A DNA stretch of 64,000 nt, taken from NCBI GenBank assembly GCA_027625915.1, contig JANTQA010000070.1, forward strand, positions 6,329,001 through 6,393,000. Direction: 5' to 3'. How positions within the stretch are numbered: the first letter of the stretch is position 1; every line of letters starts with the position of its first letter. The notes under the pieces were generated by a model. The model was not told where the DNA came from. It searched no databases and saw only the letters and a program-made list of their open reading frames with translations. The DNA is from Anaeramoeba flamelloides. Taxonomy: Eukaryota; Metamonada; Anaeramoebidae. Made by a program: the position numbers and the translations under genes. Below are positions 12,413 to 24,029 of this stretch, in pieces.

Positions 12413-15400
12413 ATGAGCAGTCAAAAAAATGGCAAACAACAAAAAAAAGGGTTCATGGTTGGAATAAAAAAAGGTAAATTTTTACTCTTTTCAAATTAAA
12501 CAAACAAGAAACCTTCAAACTTGAAAAAAAAAAAAAAATTACAAGTTTCTTTTGTAAGAGCACACTTGTTTTTGAATACTTAAAAATTTATTTTTGTTGT
12601 TTGTTTGTAATTTGTATTTTTAAATTCTTACCTTTAAAATAAAATCAAAAACAGTATTTACAAAGAAAGAAAAAATGGACATTAGTCTTCCATATAATTT
12701 TAAGCATAACATCCACGTAGATTTTAATTCTGAAACTGGTTTTACTGTAAATTTTTTCCTTCTTTTTTATCTTTTGTTTTTTATTTTTGAATTTTTTTTT
12801 TTCTTTTTTAAATTCTTCTGTTTTTTTTTCTTTTTGCAACAAAAAAACAAAAAAACAAACAAACAAACCTCAAATAAAAACTGTTGATCGATTTTTTTTT
12901 TTTAATTTTCATAAAAAAAAACGAATTAGGGTTTACCTGAAGAGTGGGAACAAAGGATCAAACAGTCTGGTATTACAAAAGAAGAAGTTCTTGAAAACTC
13001 TGAAACTGTGCTGGAGGTATTAAAATTTCAAGACCAATCAACACTCAAGGGGCAACAACTTACTGAGGAAGAAAAAAACCAGTCACAAACAACAAACGTA
13101 AAAAGAACCCTAAGTAATCATTTTCAAAAAAAAAAAAAAAAAAAACTTTCTTTGAGGGTTTGGGTTTACTGATTCAATATAAACGGAAATTTTTTTTCTT
13201 TAAAGTTTTATTTGCAAAATACAGAAACATTTAGCTGAATAAATTAATTGTGTCAATTTCCTGAATATTTTTTGGAAAAGTAGACAAAAAAATAATATTT
13301 TTTAGATTTGCAAATAAAATCACCAACAACCTAACTTTTGAAAAAAACCTCCAACCCTCTTCAGAACAAAATTCTTCATTACAAACATTAATAATTATAT
13401 TTTCGCTCATTCTCTACTTCTCTTTTCATTTTAAAACTGTAGATGATTTGATAAGCCACGAAGATCCAAACAAAATCTTTAATAACCTTCAAAAAATTGG
13501 TGAAGGGTAATCTTTTTAAATTTTGTTTTAATAAATCTTCTATTTTTTTGTTAACCTTTTTTCTTTTCATTTCTTTTCTTTTTATTTTTTTATTATCAAT
13601 TCTACTTAATTGATATCACTTTGTACACTTGCTGGTTTCCCTTCAAAAATAAACAAACAAACAAACACAATAATTTAGATCCACTGGGCTTGTTTATAAA
13701 GCCACTCATATCAGAACCAGCAAAGTTGTAGCAGTAAAAGTTATGAGTAATATTGGTGAACAAAACATGAAAATGATCCAAAATGAAATTGCTATGATGA
13801 GATCGTGTAAACACAAAAATGTTGTTGAGTACGTCGGCTCATTTTTGTCTGGGGACAATCTTTGGGTAAATACATTTTAATTTTTAAAGATAATCTGATT
13901 TATCATTATTCATTTCTTTGTTATTATTTAAATTCTTTTTTTGTTTTTTTTTTTTTTCACAAAAGACAATTTGATATTTTTGCTTTCCTTTGATTTTTTG
14001 AAAATGAAAAAAAAAAACGGAAACAGGAAGAAAACAAACCCCTAAAATAGGAATAATAACTCACATACTAATTACACATGTACAAAAATTGAATCACAAT
14101 TTTATTAAAACAACATGGAAAATTAGGATTCAATTTTTGCAAATGTTCTAACAGTTTTTCGGGAATTAAAAAAAAATTTGATTAATGTCTATCCGAAACT
14201 GATGGTCAGTTCAGGTTACTTTTATGAATAGCAACATCTTTGTTGACTTAAAAGATTTGTTGAGTCAAAAGATCTTGTTAATATTTAAAATTTAGTTTTT
14301 TTTTCGAAAATTTGTAAATTGGTAAAACAATTTTTACTACGAACCAAATCCAAAATTTCTCTCCAAATTTAGAAAATCAAAATTTGCTTATGAAAATGCC
14401 TTACCAGTTTCTTTTCAAGTATTATAGAGTTTCTGGGAAGGGTAGAAAGAGATTTTCAAAGAAAGTGTCTTAACCCTTTCATAATGGATAAAAAAAATCT
14501 GTTTTAATTTAGATTGTTTTGTTCGAGAATTCATAAAAGTTTAACAGATCAATAAATGTTTTTCAATCGAAAGTCTCAAAAAAAAACTAAAATTTAAATA
14601 TTAACAAGATCTTTTGACTCAACAAATCTTTCAAGTCAACAAATATGTTGTGAATCATAAAAGTAACCGAAACTGACTATAAAAATTTAATAACCCCTAA
14701 TTTTTATTCACCCAAATCCGAAAACAAGAATTAGATTAAATTCATTTTAAACAAAAATGAGGAAGAAAAGAAAGAAAACAAAAACCATTAGATTTTTTTA
14801 AATAAGATCCACGAATAAATAAAAAAACTTTTTTAAAAAAAAAAAACAAATCAAAATGTGAAATAATAAAATTATTGTTTTTATTACTATTTGCACATTC
14901 TAAAAATTTCAAACCAAAAGAAAAAAAATTTACTTTTTGAAAATGAAATTGACCAGTCTCTGAAAAAAATCAAAAAATGTAGAATATCTGAATTAAAAAA
15001 AAATAATATTTCTAATATATTAAAAAATATCAATATTTTTGATATTATTAGAAGAAAAGATTCGTCATATTTATTATCACTAGTGGACAATAGACGCATT
15101 TTTGAGTCCTTTAAACAATTTCTAAATAAAAATTTAGAATTTTGGAAAGTGCCCAGCTTTTCCAAAATTCAAAAGAATTGAATAAAACCAAAGATTTTAC
15201 TCTATTCTTTTGAATTCTGGAAAAGCAAAAGGAAGTTTTCTTAAGGTTTTTTATTTTATCTGTAAAATCAATAGATTTTCGTTAGATTTTTTTTATTTTT
15301 TGAAATAAACCGAAAATTTATTAAAATTTTCTTTTTATTTCAAAAAGTAAAAAAAACCTAGAACACTTCAAAATAAAATAGAAAACCTCAAAAAAACCTA

Positions 15401-18400
15401 GAACACTTAAAAAATAAAACAGAAAACTCAAGAAAGCCTAACGGCGTTTTTTTTTTTAATTTCAGAAATTAAAAAAAACCTAACTGCTCGTTTCCAAAAT
15501 TCAAAAGAATAGTGAAAAATCTTTGGTTTTATTCAATTCTTTTGAATTCTGGAAAAGCTAATGACAAATAAGACGAATTAAAAACTCCACCCTTAAATCA
15601 TATTAAATAAAATAAATTGAGGGAGTAGAAACAACATGGTGCCCACTGGAATTGAAACATGTAACAGTTTATTAAAAATTATTGATGCCCACAAGTTCTA
15701 GATTCTCCAAAAATTTAAAAAAAAAAAAAAATATAAAACCAGAATCTTTCGAATATTTTAAATTGAAATTTCAGAGAAAATAATAAATAAAAAATAAAAT
15801 TAAAATTAAAAGTAAATTTTATTTATATTTTTAAGGAGATTTTTTTTTCGAGATCCAATTGATACTATATAAAATTTGTTTCTGTCCAAGTTCGCAAAAA
15901 AAATTTCCAAATATCAATTATTTTTTATAATTGACCTTTAAAGAACAATCAAGAAACAAATAGAATAATAAACATTAGAAAATAGTTGGAATATGACCAA
16001 AATCTAATCAATCAATAGATTTTCTTAAAAATTTCAAAACAAAAATTCTTTGGTAACACGTTCATCGAGAAAAACAACAATGTTGATTTTGATCTTCAAT
16101 TGAATATCCAAATAAAATTCCAATAGAAAACAATATTGATTTTTCGAAAGTCATTCTCCCTGCTTTAATAAAATTAGAATAACACATTTTTATCAAGTTT
16201 TTATCGATCTTTCAACAGAAAAAAAAAAATTTGAACAACAAATATTGTAAAAAAAAAAAAATTTGCAAAAATAGAAAGAAAAAACAAAAAGGTGAAATGT
16301 TCATCAAAGCATGTGCTTGTGAGGAATAATTGGTTATTAAAATCTAAAATAATTCAATTCCTATTTGTAAAAATCATTCTAACTTTAAAAAAATTTTTTC
16401 AAAACGATAAAAAGGATGAAAATCAAAGAGTAACATGCGTAGTTGAGTGAATATCTGAGCATAAATCGCAATACTGTATCAAAATTATTGTTAAAATTAC
16501 GATTAAAACCATTTGCAAACTCTTTACGGTTACTATGTACTCATTTTTTCATATATTTCTCGCACAAAATCGAAATGATAGTATCACATGAATAATTGGG
16601 TTGAAAAAGGATTATATTAAAACAGTTTAACAATTACATTCTTTTATGTTTGACTAAGTAAATAAAAATTGTTTTTAAAAAGGGAAAAATTAAAAAAACT
16701 AAACAGCCATATCACCAATTTAGAATAATATTTCAACTCTCTAATTATTAAAATTGTTTAATTGTTTCTAATGTATCTTCTGTTCTGTACAAAAAAATTT
16801 GAAGAATATTTTTGACTATGATAAAACAATGAAATTTTTTTATTTGCCACAAAAAAAATTTCTCAATTTGCTTTACTTTGATTAAAAACTACTCATTAAA
16901 CTCTCTATTTTACATTTTTAAAAACCCATTTCTGAATTAATCAAGATTTTTTAAAAATCAACAAATTTTTTGTTTTTTTCACATTTAAGGAATTAAACTC
17001 TACCACAGAAAAATCTAAAATTAAAGTATGTTGCTATTGAATGTAATCACATTTAGTACTCCATAGTTCAAATGACTCCACAGAACCAATTAGTAAAATA
17101 GTACTAAAAGCTGATTTCATCAATTAAAAACGACCTTGTATTACTAAAAAATTCACGAATTTTGGAAAAAAATCTACATTTTGAGACAAATTTAAGGTTG
17201 AATTATCAGATTTAAAGACTTTAAATTTGAAAAATATCTTTCTTAAATTTTACTTGAAATGATAATTATTTTTACACAAAAAATTAAATAATTAAACCAA
17301 AGATTATTTCGACAAATTATTTCTGAAATATTTTAATATATTGAAAATAAAACAAGTTTTATCAAATTGTAAACAAAAATAATCAATCTTTGTTTTTAAA
17401 AGTTAATAAATATTGAGCTAATCTGGAAATAAAAAATTAAAAAAAATATTTACTCTTGAAAGTTTCTAAATATTAATTATTAAATATTGGAATAGTTTTA
17501 TTATTGGTTTCTATTTTTTTATTTGGAAAAGGAATTAAAAAAAAAATTACCAAAATTATAATTTTTATATATGATAATTAGTAAAAAAATCGAGTAATTT
17601 ATTGTTCAATAATATTTATTCTAGATCTTTTAGAGTCATTTGAAATATTGAGCAAATCATATCATTTACTTTCAATTATAAAATACTTTGATTATAGATG
17701 AATCTAGAGTTACTCTACTCCCTTAAGACTTGACTAGTTCTATTGCGCACATTTATTGAAAAAAAAAAAAATTCTTTTCAAAAATTGAAAAAAGAAAATT
17801 CATTATTTATTGAGAGAAAGGAGTAATTCAAGAAAAAAAATAAAAATAAAAAAAAAAAGAAAAGAAAAATAGTTAAAACATTCGAATAATAAAATCATAA
17901 TATCATTTGAAAAAAAAAAATTCTTTTCAAAAATTAAAAAACAAATAAACAATAAGCAATATTTAATTGAATAATTTGAGGTTGTAGAATATTTGTAAGC
18001 TATTTCCAAAAAAGTGATATATATATAGATATATTTACATTTCATATAAATCAATTCTGTTTTGGACGTAGTTCGATTCAAAATTAGAAAATAACAAATT
18101 AAGAGGGGAATATTAATATTATATTTAATCAGAACCTATTGTATTTATTTCAAAAAATGTATATCAAAACATTTCCAAAAAATGAAAAAAAAACTTGACA
18201 TTTTTTTTTGTAGAAAACAAGACATGACTAATTTTAATAAAAAAAGGACAATATTTTAAGGAAACAAATGATTTTTTAAACAAGAAAACATAGTTATATG
18301 CTTTCTGTTATATTGAAAATTGTTGAGATTAAACAAGTTATGAAAAGGATTTTTTGATCAAAAAAAGAAAAAAATATACATCAATTTTCACATTAAAAAA

Positions 18401-21400
18401 TTATCATATAAATTGAGATCAGAAAATTTACTGATCTTTTATTTAATGCAATGCCATGCAAACAAACATATTGAATTATTATTAAGAATCAATAAACGAT
18501 AAATAATGATTTAGAATATATTAAATACTTTTTTGAGAATTGAGTTTAATAAAGATAATTTAAAATAAATTTGCCCCAATGCTTTTTAGGAAATAGCATA
18601 TATTTTATTGAAAAAAAAATAAGAGAAAAAAAATCTTGTCTATTTGTACATCTCACAATCAATTTGAAGAATTTAAAATTTAAATTAATTCACTATCAAA
18701 CTGATTTTTTCAAATTGATTTTTATTCATTTCTAATTTTTTATTTAATGTGCTCATATTAATATATTTGAAACCCAATTAAAGGTAGCAATGGAATATAT
18801 GGATGGCGGAAATTTAACCGAAGTTATTTCTGTATGTAAAATGTCTGAACCACAAATTGCAGTTGTCTGCAAAGAAAATTTAAGAGCACTGAACTATATC
18901 CACGGGCTTAATAGAATCCATCGTGATATTAAATCCGATAATGTCTTATTGAATACAAACGGAGCAGTGAAGCTTGCAGATTTTGGTTATTGCGCACAAT
19001 TAACTGAAGAAGTAACAAAGAGGAATTCTGTTGTAGGTACACCATATTGGATGGCACCTGAATTAATTCGTGGCCAAGATTATGGTGTGAAAGTTGATAT
19101 TTGGAGTTTAGGAATTATGGCAATCGAAATGGCTGAAGGTGAACCTCCTTATCTAGAATATCCACCACTTAGAGTAATTATTTTAAAATTCTTCATTTTA
19201 TTTTTTTTTTTGTATATTCAATCACATTTTTTGTTAATTTCTTCTTCTAGTATGAACATTTATTAAAACTAGAGCAAAAATTAATCATTGTTTTTTTTAA
19301 AAAATTTATCAATTATTTATTTATTGAAAGACAAGTAAGTAAAGAAAATATTTTTTAAAATAAAAAAAAAAAATGAATAAGAAAAATACATAAAATATCA
19401 AATAAAAATAAATCGTATCCTTTAATTGATTAATCTCACGAGTGAATTTTTGTTTTAGGGTTAATATCATAACAAACATTCATCAGCTATTTATTATTTG
19501 ATAATCTAATTCATTTTGGTGTTTATTGGTTTTATTTGGAAACAATCACCTTGTTATGTGATGAGTTTGACCTGGAAGAACGAGAAATATGAGATTGTTC
19601 GAAGTGATATAAGATGATATTGAGAAGTTCGAAGAATGACGATTAATATCATCTTAGCACTAGAACAATATCATTATTTTGAGTCTGTAAGTGGATAAAA
19701 AACAATGAAATATAACAAGGGGACTGTTGAACAAATGAAACAATATATGAGATGCTATTGATTTTTTCAACTCAGATCTAAAACAAAGAACAATAAACAA
19801 ACAGACAGAACAAAAAACGAAAACAAAAAAAAACTAATTTGTTATTTTTCCATGGTACTTTGAAGAAATTATTCTTCAAAGGATCTTTTTCTTCTGAACT
19901 GAATTATCGAAAACATTGAAGTTAAATTTTACATTTTTTATCATTGGTGACAAAACTTTTAATAAATTTTACAGAGACAAACTAGATCGTCCAACTTTTC
20001 AATTAATCTCTATCTCCTCTTTTATTCCCCGCTTATCAGCCAATTCTCAAAAACATTCAAACATAAAAACCTTCATGCACCTCTTGGTGTTCTTAACAAT
20101 GAATGATTTTGAACATTCCTCTAAAATTTCTTGACTTTGACATAGTAAAAAAAAATGTTTTTTTTTTTTTTTTTTTACTTTCTAAAATTTTTAGATTATG
20201 CTTTTTTCTCCTTTTGAAATTCTACTTAATAATGGACTTTTTTTCTACTCTCTTTTTTCTTCGAAAAAAAGAGACCAAACAATTTATTTTTTTTTTTAAA
20301 ATGAGATTGATTTCTTTCTCTAACCAAAAACCTAAAACCAAAAACCATGTTTGGATTTCGACATTCTTTTCAAATAAAGAAATGTAATTTATTCCATTTT
20401 GCTAACAAATAACTCATTAAATTATGAACTTTTTTTTTGAAATCTATTTAAACTAATAGTTTGGTTCTTTGACCAAATTATGTGTTCAAATAGATTAATA
20501 GTTGAGAAAAGCCGTCTTTTGGAATTTATGAGATTTATAAAGTCGAAAAAAAATTAGTTAAAGTGTTCTAAAATAACTTTTAATAACATTTCCATAGAGT
20601 AATTTTATTTGTAAAATACATTTTATTTCACCCAATTAGAATTCCAAAAACGAAGATCAGAAAATTTTCCAAACTTTTACATAATAACTAAATGATTTCC
20701 CAAAATCTTTCCACATTAACTACAGTGCTATACTAAACTTTTTTTGAGAAACAATCTCTTTCTTATCTGTATTTATGAAGAATTTTATTTACTTAAATTT
20801 TCTCAAATAAAATATTTGAGTTTAAAAAATAATATATAGCAATTTTATTAGATTGTAAAAATTTTGATGTTTTCTTAAAAAACAGAATTCAAAATTCTTA
20901 TTTTCTTTCTTATTATAATTTTTTTTTCAATTCTTTCTTTTTATTTATTTATTTTAAATGGAAGAGAGTATTTATGAAAACAACATATATTGATTAACAG
21001 TTATACAACTTCTTAATTTCATTTGGGCTAATTTTTAATGAGGCTTATTAAAATAGAAATTATTAAAAGTTTCTAAAATCAAAAAGTTGTTTCTGATCCA
21101 CAAATGAGATATTAAAAAAAGTATAAAAATTAAATGATTAAACAACCACTTTTCAAAAATAATTGATATAATCCAGTTACCCAATACTCCATTTTTCAAA
21201 ATTATTCAATTTAATTTAAATAATCAAATAAAATCAAATTATTGAATTTATTATTATTTTTATCTTATTTTTGAATCAAAGTTAATTATTGTTAATTTTC
21301 TGATTCTCAATTGAAATTATGATCTTAATAATAAATTAAACTTGATAATAAATAATTTAAAAAACTTGAAAAAGTTTGTTTTGAAAATAAAAACAATAAA

Positions 21401-22742
21401 ATTTGGAAAATCATTTAGTTTTGAAATTTTCAAATTTGAACACAATTTTGTGAAATCCAAATTTGGTGGTTGCACATTTGATCAAAAACATTAAAAATTT
21501 TTAGACTATGTTTCTGTGGGTTATTTATTCCGATTCAATTATTAAAAACCGAATTAATATAAATCACTCAAATTTGAAAATCTTTGTTAAAGGAACAGTA
21601 AGAATTTTTCTTATCTTAAGATTTTTTCTACCAAGCCACTTCAAAAATATTTTTCATTTAAATTTTTAAAAATCGAAAAAATGAGGCATAATGTTTCCAT
21701 TTGTGTATTTAATTTAAACATTTTCGAAAAGAAAAACTACCAAAAAATAATTTCTTTTTTATTTTTTCCCATTTTTACCCTGACCGAATCCTCTTTATAT
21801 TGGGAAGAAGAGTTACAAAGGAAAAAAAGATCAAGTGGTTACTTGCTAGTACTGTGACACTGAAACACGAAAGTATGAGTAACTTGAAAATAAAAACTGA
21901 AAAAGCAAAGGTTAAAATTTACCAAAGGTTTAAACAAATCAGATCTAAAAAAAAAAAAAAAAGAAATTACAATAATTAAACAACTATCCCCAAGTGAACA
22001 TTCATGATCAATTATCAAATTATTAAATCAACCAAAAGAATCATGACTGTGATTTTGGGAGTTCTTAATTAAAGATAGCATTGTTTTTTTTTTTTTTTGA
22101 TTTTTTTACCAATTGCTTCTTATAAATCCTTTTTAAATTTCTTTTTAAATTTCTTTTTTCCTTTTTTCTTTTCAATTTTTTGTTTTTTCTTTTAAACATA
22201 AAACAATTTGGGTGTGTCTTTCCCTTGAACAATTTTGGAATCTATGATTATACGCTTAAATTACGTTTGAGGAAATTGAAGTAAAAGGACATTAAGAGTG
22301 TAATTTACACTTCTTCCATCAATAATAATAAAATAATTTCTTTTTTTTTACCAAAATCAAATTGAAATAATCTCTCTATTGTTTGAAAAAAAAAATAAGC
22401 AAATGAACAAATTAAAAAAAAAATAATCTAAAAAATAATTACAAAACTTTTATAATTTTTTTTGAAATTTATTTCTATATTCGTTCATTTCTTGAATAAT
22501 TTACTGTGTTATAGGCACTATTTTTAATTGCAACACACGGTCCACCAGAATTAAATGAACCAGAAAAATGGAGTGATGAATTCAAAGACTTTTTAGCAAA
22601 ATGCTTAGATCAAAATCCCGATACTCGTGCTTCAGCTGACCAATTGCTTAGACATCCCTTCATTCGAAAAGCATGCTCACTCCGTGGATTAGTTCCTCTT
22701 GTTAAAAGAGCCCAATTGGCTCAAAATGAATATGAATATTAA
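12413..22742 (+). CDS. PAK/STE20-family serine/threonine kinase with CRIB domain
   Basis: Seven exons: 12413-12473, 12655-12746, 12930-13113, 13443-13506, 13679-13865, 18784-19173, 22515-22742 (1206 nt, 401 residues; all phases agree). A CRIB motif at residues 30-57 ([15 protein letters not shown], then GLPEEW) predicts binding of GTP-loaded Rac/Cdc42. The kinase domain (about 125-385) has the glycine loop GEGSTGLVY at 132-140, Lys154, Glu170, HRD at 242-244, DFG at 262-264 and GTPYWMAPE at 281-289. Residue 278, the site of PAK activation-loop Thr, is Ser ([10 protein letters not shown]). The N-terminus before CRIB is a short Lys-rich patch of 29 residues, possibly membrane-binding. The linker between CRIB and kinase is only about 65 residues, so this is a compact PAK. 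Exon 4 could start at 13365 instead (same phase), but that would insert an unlikely hydrophobic run. Function is inferred from strong family features. Confidence 0.92.
14200..14682. mobile_element. Foldback element H with ~105-bp inverted repeats
   Basis: The left arm (about 14202-14308) and the reverse complement of the right arm (about 14573-14682) are nearly the same. They share GGTTACTTTTATGA at the ends, then TTTGTTGACTT, and an inner GATTTGTTGAGTCAAAAGAT block continuing TCTTGTTAATATTTAAA. The roughly 265-bp centre has no frame. This is typical of a foldback MITE. A related single arm is at about 23925-24000. Target duplication is unclear. Confidence 0.75.
15150..15560. repeat. Palindromic repeat block D, copy in PAK intron 5
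   Basis: Made of hairpin units: a CTTTTCCAAAATTCAAAAGA stretch pairing with TCTTTTGAATTCTGGAAAAG, present twice in opposite orientation (15155-15227 and 15487-15560). Between them are lines of a GAAAACCTCAAAAAAACCTA-type unit. The same units recur at about 35655-35755, 38395-38790, 46017-46250, 56985-57585 and 63245-63785. Confidence 0.7.
15855..16330 (-). mobile_element. Family-B TIR element, reversed diverged copy
   Basis: Matches the reverse complement of the 11014-11726 element over its right half, including the AAATATCAATTATTTT block, the AATCAATAGATTTTCTTAAAAATT block and GAGAAAAACAACAATGTT followed by the TTTTGATCTTCAATTGAATA block. The terminal repeat itself is eroded. Confidence 0.6.
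17180..17740. repeat. Fragment related to element E in PAK intron 5
   Basis: Colinear by eye with the reverse complement of about 39880-40480. Both share TTTAAGGTTGAA, then GAAAAA(T/A)ATCTTTCTTAAATTT, a TTCTAAATATTAATT block, GATAATTAGTAAAAAA-like sequence, TAATTTATTGTTCAATAA, and ATTATAGA(T/C) followed by GAATCTA. It therefore marks a third, older E-type insertion. Confidence 0.55.
19174..22514 (+). other. PAK gene intron 6, 3.3 kb
   Basis: GTAATT donor after Arg326 and GTTATAG acceptor before Ala327. It contains the family-F element at about 21775-22345, close to the acceptor. The rest is AT-rich with no coding signal. Confidence 0.8.
21775..22345 (+). mobile_element. Family-F ~570-bp interspersed element, copy 1
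   Basis: Nearly identical in order and largely in sequence to 54947-55495: a CTTTATATT-GAGTTACAAAGG block, AAGTGGTTACTTGCTA then GTACTGTGACACTGAAACAC, a CCCCAAGTGAACATTCATGA block and GTGATTTTGGGAG. The 3' end is AGAGTGTAATTTACACTTCT followed by a CAATAATAAT tail. The last ~90 bp also match the DNA following the LINE at about 25895-25985. No coding frame. The AAT-rich 3' tail suggests retroposition. Confidence 0.7.
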
Positions 22743-24029
22743 ACTATTTAATTATTTTGGAATTATCGTTTATAATAAATATCATCAAAATAATCATTTC
22801 CTAATCCCATGATCATTTTACTGGAACATATTTTTCTTTTCAATTATCAATAACAAAAATAAATGACAAGAAAAATCACAAAGATTAATTTAATTAAATC
22901 CGATTATAAAATTTTAGAAAAAATTATTAAAAAAATTTTTTTTTTTTTTTTTTTTTTTTTTATTGATACAAAACTTTTCTTTTTATAACATAATTTTAAG
23001 GATATAAATTCCATTTCAAAATCATTGGCCCATTAAAAATCAAATTTTACAGAAAAATATTTTTAATAATTGAAGTTATCTATTTTAATATAAAAATTTC
23101 TATTTTAATATTCAGTTCTATACTCAAGAGATATTTGTTTTTAATCTAAAAATAAAAGAAAAAAAAATAAAAAAACAGTTAAAAAAATTGGGCCATTTAT
23201 TTTAAAAGAAGCATTACATAAAAAATAGAAAATTTAAAAAATTAGTCAAAAAACCCATTTATCAATTCTCCTTCCATTTGAATAACTAAATCTAATCTCT
23301 TTTTCATATTTGAAACCAATTTTTTCATTAATTCATCTGTTACTTCTTTCCAATTTTTCATTTTCATTTTCCATTTTAACAAAATACTGTCGAAAAATTA
23401 AAAAGAGAAAAAATGATTTATTTGCAAACTTTTCGTTGTGAGGGGAAAAACTTCAAAACGATACATATCTAATTCAAAATTCAAATGTAACATGGGCCAT
23501 TTATTATGAAATTTTGTTTACAATTTCTAATTTTCTTACTTTTGAATAGATTTGTTTCTCTTATTGTGTAATCGACAAATAGTAACAATACTGAATCAAA
23601 ACATAATATTTTTAGTTTTGGTTTGATTTTTATATGAATAAAAAGTCGGTGGAAAAAATTAAATCAAATAAATAACATTCATAAAGAAAAGTAATTTGTA
23701 TGGAAATAAAAAACAAAAAAGACAAAATTAGTTCAATACTTTTCGGAAAAAATTATAATTTTTTAATTTTTATTCAGGGTAGGTTAATAAGTATAAAACT
23801 AAATTATAACTGTTTTTAAAAAATCTCGAAAATATGTGCTTACTTTTTTACCGATTTTTTGATGTTCAAACTTAGTTTTAAGGACTATCCCAAATAAAAG
23901 TCCAAGGATATTATTTTTATGACTCACAATAGACTTATTGACTAATATGAATGACAAGTTAAATGATCTTGTCAAATATTAAAATTTTGGTTTTTTATTT
24001 TTGGAAAAAAATTAATTTAATTAGATCTA

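Larger units (their letters stand above)
13866..18783 (+). other. PAK gene intron 5, 4.9 kb, filled with repeats
   Basis: GTAAAT donor after Trp196 and AAAG acceptor before Val197. It carries foldback element H (14200-14682), a block D copy (15150-15560), a reversed family-B copy (about 15855-16330) and an E-related segment (about 17180-17740). A 96-codon frame at 14891-15181 runs into block D and is not a convincing gene. It splits the kinase domain just before the hinge segment MEYMDGG. Confidence 0.8.

Noticed and set aside
13306-13442. Possible extra PAK exon reading [20 protein letters not shown] before the kinase domain
   Set aside because: It is open and in frame with the next exon, but the acceptor at 13305 gives the wrong phase relative to exon 3. 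The later half would encode an implausible hydrophobic run formed by the polypyrimidine tract. The acceptor at 13442 joins cleanly.
14891-15181. 96-codon frame in PAK intron 5 ([22 protein letters not shown])
   Set aside because: Its end is encoded by palindromic block D, a frame of similar length runs antisense to it, and the RGS-like resemblance is too short. Treated as chance.
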